A stretch of DNA of 64,000 nt from Streptomyces sp. R21 (GTDB lineage: Bacteria > Actinomycetota > Actinomycetes > Streptomycetales > Streptomycetaceae): positions 310,001-374,000 of the forward strand of contig NZ_CP163435.1 of the NCBI RefSeq assembly GCF_041051975.1, read 5' to 3'. Of this stretch, positions 8,705 to 15,454 are shown piece after piece; the first letter of the stretch is position 1, and each line of letters starts with the position of its first letter. Position numbers and translations under genes: made by a program. The notes under the pieces were generated by a model that worked only from the letters and a program-made list of their open reading frames with translations, was not told where the DNA came from and ran no database searches.

Positions 8705-9523
8705 TCAGCTCTTAGGGGTGAGGTCGAAGGCGGGGTAGGACGGCGTGGACAGCCCGAAGCCGGACGATGGGTAGCTGGACGGTGCGGGGGATGCCGTGGG
8801 GATGCCGTTGTCGTCGCAGAGCTGGGGCGCGGACGGCGCGAACACGTGGTAATCGACCACGCGCTTGGTCGGGAAGGTGACGTCGTCGCCGACGATCGTG
8901 TTGCCCGTGCTGATCTTGGTCGGCAGTTCGCGGCTCTTGAGCGGTGCGCCGACGTAGATCGCCTCCAGGAAGCCGTCGCAGGGGCTGGCCTTGGCCGAGG
9001 CGAAGCCCTTCGGCGGCTTCACGTCGTGGACCTTGCGGCCGTCGATGTGCAGTTCGGTGCGCTTGAGGGACTGCAGGGCGTAGTCATAGTTCACCTCCCT
9101 CGAAAGCGGGTCGGCGGCCGAAGTGGCGCTGGACGGCCGGTAGTTGACGCGCCAGTACTGGACCTGGACGGTCACCCGGTCGCACAGGGGCCCGTCGAAG
9201 CCGGGCATGGACTTGGGGAACCGGACCTCTCCCGGGCCCAGGGCGGGCGTGCCGACCTGCCCCCAGTCGACCCAGTCCACCGCCTTCGCCGTACTCCACT
9301 TCGCGTTCGGATGGCAGCCGGCCGCGTTCGTGGGGTAAATGTCCGACGGTTTGACCGCAGGGGTGGGCGAGGCCGTCGAAGGGGTGGTGGCCGGGGCCGC
9401 CGCGGTCGTCGTCGCGGAGGGGCTGGAAGCGGCGTCGTCACCGCCCCCGCCGGAACAGCCGGCGGCCGCCAGCACCGCCGCAACGATCATGGCCGCACGA
9501 ACCCGTCTGTGCGCAGTGGTCAT
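8705..9523 (-). CDS. Lipoprotein of unknown function
   Basis: A 272-residue protein starting at ATG 9523 behind a G-rich site. A lipobox LAAAGC near residue 23 marks it for lipid attachment outside the membrane. A Ser/Thr/Ala/Pro linker (about residues 25-60) leads to a globular domain with the pattern AGCHPNAKWSTAKAVDWVDWG and two further cysteines (LCD, PCDGFLEA). The family was not recognised. It is about 75 bases downstream of an LAxTG cell-wall protein on the same strand, so both may be exported parts of one surface structure. Confidence 0.75.
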   Translation of the reverse strand: MTTAHRRVRAAMIVAAVLAAAGCSGGGGDDAASSPSATTTAAAPATTPSTASPTPAVKPSDIYPTNAAGCHPNAKWSTAKAVDWVDWGQVGTPALGPGEVRFPKSMPGFDGPLCDRVTVQVQYWRVNYRPSSATSAADPLSREVNYDYALQSLKRTELHIDGRKVHDVKPPKGFASAKASPCDGFLEAIYVGAPLKSRELPTKISTGNTIVGDDVTFPTKRVVDYHVFAPSAPQLCDDNGIPTASPAPSSYPSSGFGLSTPSYPAFDLTPKS

Positions 9524-9597
9524 CCCGCTTTCCCCCCGTCCACCCGATGGACAATCATGCTCCCAGGTGAAGTTGCCCGCCGGCCATGACGGAAAAC

Positions 9598-11184
9598 TCA
9601 CGTTTCGCGGGGTTCGAAGCGGGCGGCGGAGAGCGCTAGGGCCATACCACCAGCCAGCAGCAGCGCGCCGGCCGCCCAGGCGATCCAGCCGCCGCCGAAT
9701 CCGGTGTCGGCCAGCGGTCCGGACCCTGCGGAAGGGCCGCCCGAAACGGAGCCGGACGCTCCGGCCGCGCCGCCGGAGCCGGACCCGCCGGGCGTACCGC
9801 CGCCCCCGGACGCGCCGGCCGTGCCGCCGCCCGAGGAGCCGCCCTGCGCCAGCCGCAGGGTCAGCGCCGCGCTGTCGTTGGAGGCGTCGGGGTCGAGCCC
9901 CTTCATGACCTCCAGCGTGCGGACCTGGCCCGTGGAGACGGCCGGGGTACGGGGGCCGACAGCGACGGTGAACGACAGGACGTGTCTGTCCCCCGGGGCG
10001 GGGTCGCCGAAGTAGCACTGGTAGGAGGACCGGCCCATCCGGGGGCCGGGGTCCGACCCGTCGTCCGTGGGCGGCGGCTGGCAGTTGTCCGGGATCTTCG
10101 TGGCCTTCGTGCCCGGCGGCAGCTTGACGAGGACCGGGAGGAAGGCGTCGTCGTCGAGGAGGTCCTCCACCACCGCCGGCCCCCAGTCGATCACCGTGGC
10201 GTGCAGCGTGGCGTGACCGCCGCGCCGCCCGGTGACGGTGTCCCCGGTGACGGCGAAGTCGGCGTGGTTGACGCTGTTGACGTAGGTGGTGAAGTACGGG
10301 TCGATGTTCCCGTCGGACGGCATCGCGCCCCTCGGGACCAGGGTCAGCGGGGTCCCGGGGCCGTTCGCCGGGGCGGCGCTGGTCAGCGGGGTGAATTCGT
10401 AGAAGATCTTGTCGCGCAGGGCTTCGTCGCCGACCTTGACGCGCAGCGGCGACGACAACGCGTACCGCTGGCCGGGCTCCACAGGGGTGGGGAAGTCGCA
10501 CAGGGTCTCGCGCACGATGTGCCCCCCGCGGTCGCTCGCGGGCACGTCGCGGCAGTTGGCCCAGGAGCCCTGGAGGTGCAGCCCGGCGGTGGTGTCGATC
10601 CGCAGCTCCACCCCCTTGGCCGCCGGGAGTTGGCCGTTGTTCCACACGTCGAGCGGGAAGGTCAGCGTGTCGCCCGGCACCTGGTGCAGCTGCTCGGCGG
10701 ACGCGCTCACCTTCAGCTGCGTCGCGCCGTTGGTCAGGGTGAGGTGGTCGCCGGTGACGGTGGCGTCCGACGCCGTGCCGGAGACGGTCACGGTGCCGCT
10801 GCTGCCGACGGCCGCACCGGGCTTCGGAGCCAGCGTGATGGCGTGGAAGTCCGAGGTGGCGGACGCCAGGTCCAGCGTGCAGAGGTTGCCCTTGCAGTGC
10901 TCCGACGGTGCCGGCTCGGCGAAGTCGGCCACTCCGGACAGGTCGACGGTCAGGTGGACGTGGTGTGCCGTGCCCCCGCCGGCCACCTTCCACCGGTAGG
11001 ACAGGTCCACGCTCGCCGGCTCCGTCCCGATGAAGAGCTCGTGCTCGGCGAACTGGACCGTCATCGCTCGTGCGGCGTCCGCCGTGTCGGCGCGGGCCGG
11101 ACCCGTGCCGAACACCCCCGCCACCAGCGCCACCGCGCCCGCCGCCGCCGTCGCGACCGCGCGTACGCGTGATCGTCTTGCCAT
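9598..11184 (-). CDS. LAxTG sortase-anchored cell-wall protein
   Basis: A 528-residue surface protein. ATG 11184 opens a signal peptide (MARRSRVRAVATAAAG..., cut near PARA). The ectodomain is beta-rich with repeated Ig-like stretches (VTVSGTASDATVTGDHLTL, GDTLTFPLDVWNNG). A Gly/Ser/Ala linker (about 440-490) precedes LADTG, a hydrophobic helix and a short Arg-containing tail, the standard sortase sorting signal of streptomycetes (class E type LAxTG). No sortase gene is nearby, so a housekeeping sortase is presumed. The ligand is unknown. Confidence 0.85.
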   Translation of the reverse strand: MARRSRVRAVATAAAGAVALVAGVFGTGPARADTADAARAMTVQFAEHELFIGTEPASVDLSYRWKVAGGGTAHHVHLTVDLSGVADFAEPAPSEHCKGNLCTLDLASATSDFHAITLAPKPGAAVGSSGTVTVSGTASDATVTGDHLTLTNGATQLKVSASAEQLHQVPGDTLTFPLDVWNNGQLPAAKGVELRIDTTAGLHLQGSWANCRDVPASDRGGHIVRETLCDFPTPVEPGQRYALSSPLRVKVGDEALRDKIFYEFTPLTSAAPANGPGTPLTLVPRGAMPSDGNIDPYFTTYVNSVNHADFAVTGDTVTGRRGGHATLHATVIDWGPAVVEDLLDDDAFLPVLVKLPPGTKATKIPDNCQPPPTDDGSDPGPRMGRSSYQCYFGDPAPGDRHVLSFTVAVGPRTPAVSTGQVRTLEVMKGLDPDASNDSAALTLRLAQGGSSGGGTAGASGGGGTPGGSGSGGAAGASGSVSGGPSAGSGPLADTGFGGGWIAWAAGALLLAGGMALALSAARFEPRET

Positions 11185-11344
11185 CCGACCGAAACCTTCC
11201 CCGCGCGCCGGGAGGGTCCCGGCCCGCTGTGCTTCACAGGTGTGACCCGCGAGGTGCGGAAATGGTTGCGGCCAGCCGGGCTCAGGTGTCCGCGCTGCCG
11301 AGCACGATGTGACGTGGTCTAGGAGGCCGGCCACGGATGATCAC

Positions 11345-11515
11345 ATGACGGACCGGGAGTACCCCCGGCAGCGGGTCACTCGGGGTGAGCACGACTGGGT
11401 GATGGCCTGGACGTCCGAGAGGACCTTTCACATTGCGTGTGGGCCAGGCAACCTGACCGAGGCGCTCTCGATGTTCCGTACCTGGGCGTCTGAAGACGTC
11501 GCGGGAGTACTCTGA
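11345..11515 (+). CDS. Small hypothetical protein (56 aa)
   Basis: Begins MTDREYPRQRVTRGEHDWVM at ATG 11345 and ends seven bases before the IS630 remnant. Composition (Trp, Glu, Thr; tail TEALSMFRTWASEDVAGVL) looks protein-like, but no family was recognised and the ribosome site is weak. It may be a fragment cut by the IS. Confidence 0.3.
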   Translation: MTDREYPRQRVTRGEHDWVMAWTSERTFHIACGPGNLTEALSMFRTWASEDVAGVL

Positions 11516-11522
11516 CCGGATC

Positions 11523-12176
11523 TCACACCGCGAGCGCGGGTCTGCCGCCCCAGCGGATGCTTTTCTCGCTGCGGATCCGTGCGCGCTCCCGGCGCTGGGC
11601 GGCCAACACGTCGGGGTGGCGGGCGTTGGCGTTGCGCCAGCGCAGGTAGGCGTGCAGGGCCCGGGTCTGCACCGTGTGGTTGGGGTGGTGGGAGTTGGCA
11701 ATGGTGAACTGCCGCAGCGGTCCGGAGTCCGCCTCGATCGGGTTGGCCCACGAGCCGCAGGTCGGCGTGAAGCACAACTCGACCTTGCTCTTCTTCGCGC
11801 AGCGGCGTATGTCTGCGCCCTTGTGGGCGGACAAGTTGTCCATGATCACGTAGATGGGTGCGCCGTCGGGCCGGGCGGCGCGGATCGACTTCAGCGCGGC
11901 CAGGGTGTTCGCGGCACCTTTCCTGCGGTGGTTGACGCCCCACAGGCGGTCGTCGCCGACCGAGTAACAGCCGTGGAAGTAGCGCACTCCGTGGGTACGG
12001 TGGTAGGTGGCCGGCAACCGGTCCGGGCGCTGCTGCCTGGCCCAACCCGAGCCTGCAGTGGGCCGGACCCGAGCGGGCCGAATTCACCGAAGGCGAAGAC
12101 CCGCTCCGGGAAGTGGTCCAGCACCTCTTCGATGCGGCCCAGTTTCGCCTCGCGTTCGGGGGCGGGGGACTCCATT
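11523..12176 (-). pseudogene. IS630-family transposase remnant
   Basis: The DDE-domain half is clear: YHRTHGVRYFHGCYSVGDD, YVIMDNLSAHK (second catalytic Asp) and SWANPIEAD (third acidic position). An earlier piece (PEREAKLGRIEEVL, FPERVFAFGEFGPL) sits in a different frame upstream, so there is at least one frame break, and the N-terminal DNA-binding part is absent. It cannot make a working transposase. It abuts the sigma-like gene fragment, which it probably interrupted. Confidence 0.8.
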
Positions 12177-12398
12177 GGCGAGCGTGCGGCGCAGCACGGA
12201 GTGCGCGTAGCGCTGCACGCTGGGCTGCGTGAGGACGTCGGACCAGGTCTCCAGGAGCTGGGTAAAAACCAGCTCCACCGTCTCAACTGCGGCCGCACGC
12301 TCCCCGAGGTGCAGGTACGCGTACCGGAGGTAGGCGCGGTGGAAACGCTGGTAGAAGGCCTGAAAATCCAGCGGCGGGTCCGTTACCGGACGGGCCAT
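12177..12398 (-). pseudogene. Sigma-70-like small protein, 3' end lost at the IS630 junction
   Basis: Starts ATG 12398 behind GGAGGAGG. The first 70 residues (DFQAFYQRFHRAYLRYAYLH, then ETVELVFTQLLETWSDVL) resemble region 2 of ECF-type sigma factors or the related short sigma-like proteins of streptomycetes. The reading frame loses sense after VLRRTLAN, exactly where IS630 sequence begins. The upstream 59-residue ORF overlaps its start by 16 bases, suggesting translational coupling before the disruption. Confidence 0.55.
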
Positions 12399-12562
12399 CG
12401 GGCCTCCTCCGCGCTCCTACTGGTGGCCGTTGGCGTAGTGGTCCCACGGCGCGCACGGGCGATTTCGGCCGCTCCGACGCGGACTCCGGCACCCAGCAGC
12501 CGCCGTCCGAACACTGCGATGTCCCGGCCGAAGACACGCGCCGCGACTGCCGCTGACGTCAT
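12383..12562 (-). CDS. Small hypothetical protein (59 aa)
   Basis: ATG 12562 to stop 12383, overlapping the start of the sigma-like gene. An amphipathic stretch DIAVFGRRLLGAGVRVGAAE is followed by a Thr/Arg-rich tail. Not recognised. The overlap with a gene that has a strong ribosome site is the main reason to accept it. Confidence 0.35.
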   Translation of the reverse strand: MTSAAVAARVFGRDIAVFGRRLLGAGVRVGAAEIARARRGTTTPTATSRSAEEARWPVR

Positions 12563-12846
12563 GTCGCCCAATCCCCAATCCACCACGGCTCCCCTATCGA
12601 GTTGACGCCGGACGAAGCCCGACGCGTGATCACTGTATGAAGTCCTTCCATCGCACAGAGCCCTCGAACGTTCAGCCGCTCCACAAGACTTTTCAGCGAA
12701 CAGGCGCACGCCTGTTCTCGTGCGCCCCCCACGTCAACAAGGCACTGCACCGCCTCGCGCCGACGGGAACGACGCCGGCCTCCCTTCATCGGCCCACCCT
12801 CACGGGCAGGCGGCGCGGCGGGCTCCCCGCCGCCGGGACTATGAAC

Positions 12847-12876
12847 GGTACCCAAACCGGTACCAGTACGGGTACC
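12847..12876. promoter_or_regulatory. Three GGTACC boxes with 12-bp spacing
   Basis: GGTACC occurs at 12847, 12859 and 12871, exactly 12 bases apart, ending nine bases before the antitoxin start at 12885. Antitoxins commonly repress their own promoter through short repeated palindromes, so this is a likely autoregulatory operator (inference). Confidence 0.5.
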
Positions 12877-12884
12877 TTGGGGGT

Positions 12885-13091
12885 ATGCCAGCACTCAACG
12901 TTGAATTCAGCGCGGCCGAGATGGACCGGCTGCGCGAGCGGGCCACCCTCGCCGGCAAGAGCCTCAAGCAGCACGTGCACGACGTCACCGTCGAGGAGGC
13001 CGACCGGATCGCCTTCGTGGAGGGCGCCGTCGCCGAGGCCGAGCGCATCCTGCCCGGCGTCACCGACCGCTTCCCCGCCGGCCTGCGATGA
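12885..13091 (+). CDS. Antitoxin of a Doc-like pair
   Basis: A 68-residue protein starting at ATG 12885 after GGGGG. The N-terminus (PALNVEFSAAEMDRLRERAT) fits a small ribbon-helix-helix or Phd-like DNA-binding antitoxin; the rest is acidic and helical (EEADRIAFVEGAVAEAERIL), suited to wrapping a toxin. It overlaps the next gene by four bases (ATGA), so translation is coupled. The same order and a related partner occur at 56693-57308. Confidence 0.75.
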   Translation: MPALNVEFSAAEMDRLRERATLAGKSLKQHVHDVTVEEADRIAFVEGAVAEAERILPGVTDRFPAGLR

Positions 13092-13471
13092 GCCCGATCA
13101 TCCGCGTCGACACCGGCTGGGTCCTGCAGATCCAGTCGGCGCTCGCCCCCCTCAACGTCCCCATCGCCGACTGGGGCGCCCTCGGCTTCATGGCCGACCG
13201 CCACAAGTTCGAACGCGAACGCGGCGCCCTCTACTACGAGGAGCCGTCCGCCCGCGCGGCCACCTTCCTGCACACCGCCCTGCTGCTGCGCCCCTTCGCC
13301 GACTACAACCTCGTCATCGGCTGGGGCTGCACCCACCAGTACATGACCGTCTCCGGGCAGCCCGTCCGAGCCAAGGACGAAGACCTCTACACGCTGGCCG
13401 GCTCCGTCCGAGCCCAGGAAGCCGACCTGCGCGACATCGCGCAGCACCTCGAATCCTGGACCACCGCCTGA
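13088..13471 (+). CDS. Doc/Fic-like toxin with degenerate Fic motif
   Basis: A 127-residue protein of the size and layout of Doc toxins, which modify elongation factor Tu. The helix that should carry HxFxDGNKR reads RPFADYNLVIGWG here: the histidine, GN and KR residues are missing, so classic Fic phosphotransfer is doubtful. The flanking pattern (YYEEPSARAATFLHTALLLRP) is well kept, and the paralogue at 56931-57308 is degenerate at the same place. I recall similar Streptomyces proteins annotated as Doc-type toxin components. The four-base overlap with the antitoxin supports a toxin/antitoxin role. Confidence 0.75.
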   Translation: MSPIIRVDTGWVLQIQSALAPLNVPIADWGALGFMADRHKFERERGALYYEEPSARAATFLHTALLLRPFADYNLVIGWGCTHQYMTVSGQPVRAKDEDLYTLAGSVRAQEADLRDIAQHLESWTTA

Positions 13472-13537
13472 GCGCACCACCGTGTCGTCAGAAGCGAACC
13501 CGTCGGGGCTCCTGATGCTTGGCGCGCGTCCCAGTGG

Positions 13538-13999
13538 CTACTTGGTGAGGGCGGGGATGCGCAGGAACTGGTTCGGGGTGTGCCCGGGGGCGTCGCTGAT
13601 CTTGTTGCGGACGCTGAGCCTCAGGATCTCGTCTGTGAGTGCGGCGGGGGTGGTGTGGGTGAGGTCGCGCTGGAGGGACAGGAGGTAGGCGGCAACTCCC
13701 GCACCGTGGGCTGCTGCGGCGGCGGTGCCGGACAGGGTGTGGGTGTCGGTGGTGCTGCCCCGCCAGGTGGACAGGGTGCCCTTGCCGGGGGCGAAGATGT
13801 CGACGCAGGCGCCCCAGTTGGAAGGCCATGAGCGTTCGTCGTTGGTGTTGCCGCCCCCCACCGTCAGTACCCGTTTTGTGCTGAAAGGCGATGCGTCGCA
13901 GGCGTCCTGGTCTTCGTCACCTGCACCGGCGACAACGAAGACTCCCTGTTTAGCGGCGGCGTCGACCGCTCGGTCGAGGGCGCGGCTGTAATCGAGCAC
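13538..13999 (-). pseudogene. Subtilisin-like (S8) protease fragment lacking catalytic residues
   Basis: The 153 codons match the C-terminal half of proteinase-K-like S8 enzymes: KQGVFVVAGAG..., CVDIFAPG, HTLSGT, AHGAGVAAYLL. The region with catalytic Asp and His is absent. The oxyanion Asn is Asp (AGDED for AGNEN) and the SGTSMAxPH serine is Ala (SGTAAAAAH). It starts with GTG 13999, six bases after the upstream lipoprotein stop. It is a dead remnant or a coupled pseudoenzyme domain, but not a protease. Confidence 0.7.
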
Positions 14000-14005
14000 G
14001 GGTGG

Positions 14006-14725
14006 TCAGCTGCGCTGGGCGTTACTGAGCCGGTCGACCTGCTTCTTGATGAGGCGGAGGGGGAACTGCGCCTTCCGGCCCACGTTCAGCTCCTCGAAGC
14101 TCGCCGTGATGGTGCCGGTCCGGACGAAGACATGGTGCTCGTCCCGCAGTCCGCCTCCGTCTCCGTCCGGCAGTGGCGAGGTCACGTGAAAACTGAGGGC
14201 CTCGTCCCCTACCGCGGGGGCCTGCTCCACCGTGACCTTGGCCTTGAACTTCCCGACCCAGCCAACCCCGGTGAAGGACTTGCAGGTCCTGAGCGAGTCC
14301 TGCAGCTGCCGAAATGCGTCCTGCGCCTTCGTGCCCTGGTAGGAAGCAAGTGTGGAGCTGCCTCCGTAGATGTTCTTCTTCCAGTTGAACGTCTGGAACA
14401 CGTACGCGGACGCGGTCTGCGCACCGAGCACGTCGAGGCCCCTCTGGCAGGAGGCGTCGGAGACGGGCGGAAATGTCTTTTGCCCACTCTTCGGAACAGC
14501 ATCCTGCAGCGGGACGCTGTGGGCCTGCGGCACCTCGCCGTCCTTGAAGGCGAGAGCCTTCAACTGCCCTGCGGTCAGCGGGGGTCTGGAGGTTCTCGAA
14601 GGTGCTGCCGTCGTCGCAGACGCCGTTGAGCGGTTCGCGTCCGCGGTTGAACAGCCGGAGATGACGAGTGCTCCAGCAGCCATCGCCGTGCTTGCCGATA
14701 TCCACCGCTTCGTGAGCGCAGCCAT
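14006..14725 (-). CDS. Lipoprotein with PknH-like sensor domain
   Basis: A 239-residue lipoprotein: ATG 14725 behind GGGGG, signal peptide and lipobox VISGC near residue 25, a Ser/Thr/Ala linker, then a roughly 180-residue domain resembling the extracellular PknH-like sensor fold (paired cysteines in DASCQRGLDVL and RTCKSFTGVGWVGKFKAKV, then GDEALSFHV). Such domains sit outside the membrane and are thought to sense ligands. No kinase is adjacent. The dead S8 fragment follows six bases downstream. Confidence 0.7.
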   Translation of the reverse strand: MAALTKRWISASTAMAAGALVISGCSTADANRSTASATTAAPSRTSRPPLTAGQLKALAFKDGEVPQAHSVPLQDAVPKSGQKTFPPVSDASCQRGLDVLGAQTASAYVFQTFNWKKNIYGGSSTLASYQGTKAQDAFRQLQDSLRTCKSFTGVGWVGKFKAKVTVEQAPAVGDEALSFHVTSPLPDGDGGGLRDEHHVFVRTGTITASFEELNVGRKAQFPLRLIKKQVDRLSNAQRS

Positions 14726-14891
14726 TTATGCCCCCTGGGTTCGTTTGTGAAAGACAGACAGACGCTAGCCGCAGCAACCGTCGGCAAGCGGGCGGGGCTC
14801 CCCTCGAGGGCCAAACCGATCTTGAGTAGCCCCCTGAACATCCAGTGGTGCACATGGCGTTGGCGGACCAAGGAAAGACTCTCCGCAGCCT

Positions 14892-15436
14892 GGAGGCGCC
14901 CACGTGGTCGGCGCCTCGATGGGCGGAATGATCGCCCAGACGATGGCCATCACCCGCCCCGAGCGGGTACTGACCTTGACGTCGATGATGTCCTCGACCG
15001 GCGAGAGCGAATACGGCCGGCCCAGCCCACAGGCCCAGGCCGCGCTGTTCAGTCCGAAGCCCTCAGACCGCGAGGGGTACATCGCGGCGGCGGAGCAGAA
15101 TCTGCTGTGGTCCTCCAAGCGATACGGTGACGCCGCACAGTTGCGTGAACTGGCCGCCGCCAGCTGTGACCGCGCCTACTACCCCGCCGGGATCGGCCGG
15201 CAGCTCGGCGCGATGGTCCTCAGCGGTTCACGCGCGGACGCGCTCCGCGAACTGCGGGTGCCGACGCTGGTGATCCACGGCCTGGACGACACGCTGACCG
15301 ACCCCAGCGGCGGCAGACGCACCGCGTACCTCGTGCCCGGAGCCCCGAACTCCTGCTCGTCCCCGACATGGGCCACGACCGCCCGCGCGAACTCTGGCCC
15401 ACGCTCATCGACGCCCTGGCGGCCCACACAGGCTGA
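14892..15436 (+). pseudogene. Alpha/beta hydrolase, 5' end missing and frameshifted
   Basis: Starts inside the fold at the nucleophile elbow (HVVGASMGGMIAQ), so the first strands and oxyanion loop are missing. It continues through LRVPTLVIHGLDD (acid residue). After VPGA near 15345 the frame changes, and the end is read in another frame as LLLVPDMGHDRPRELWPTLI, stop 15436. The catalytic Ser, Asp and His are all still encoded, but not in one protein. Confidence 0.75.
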
Positions 15437-15454
15437 GCATGAAAGCGCCGCCGA

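Noticed and set aside
13538..13999. Functional serine protease
   Set aside because: Catalytic Ser is Ala, oxyanion Asn is Asp, and the half with Asp and His is missing.
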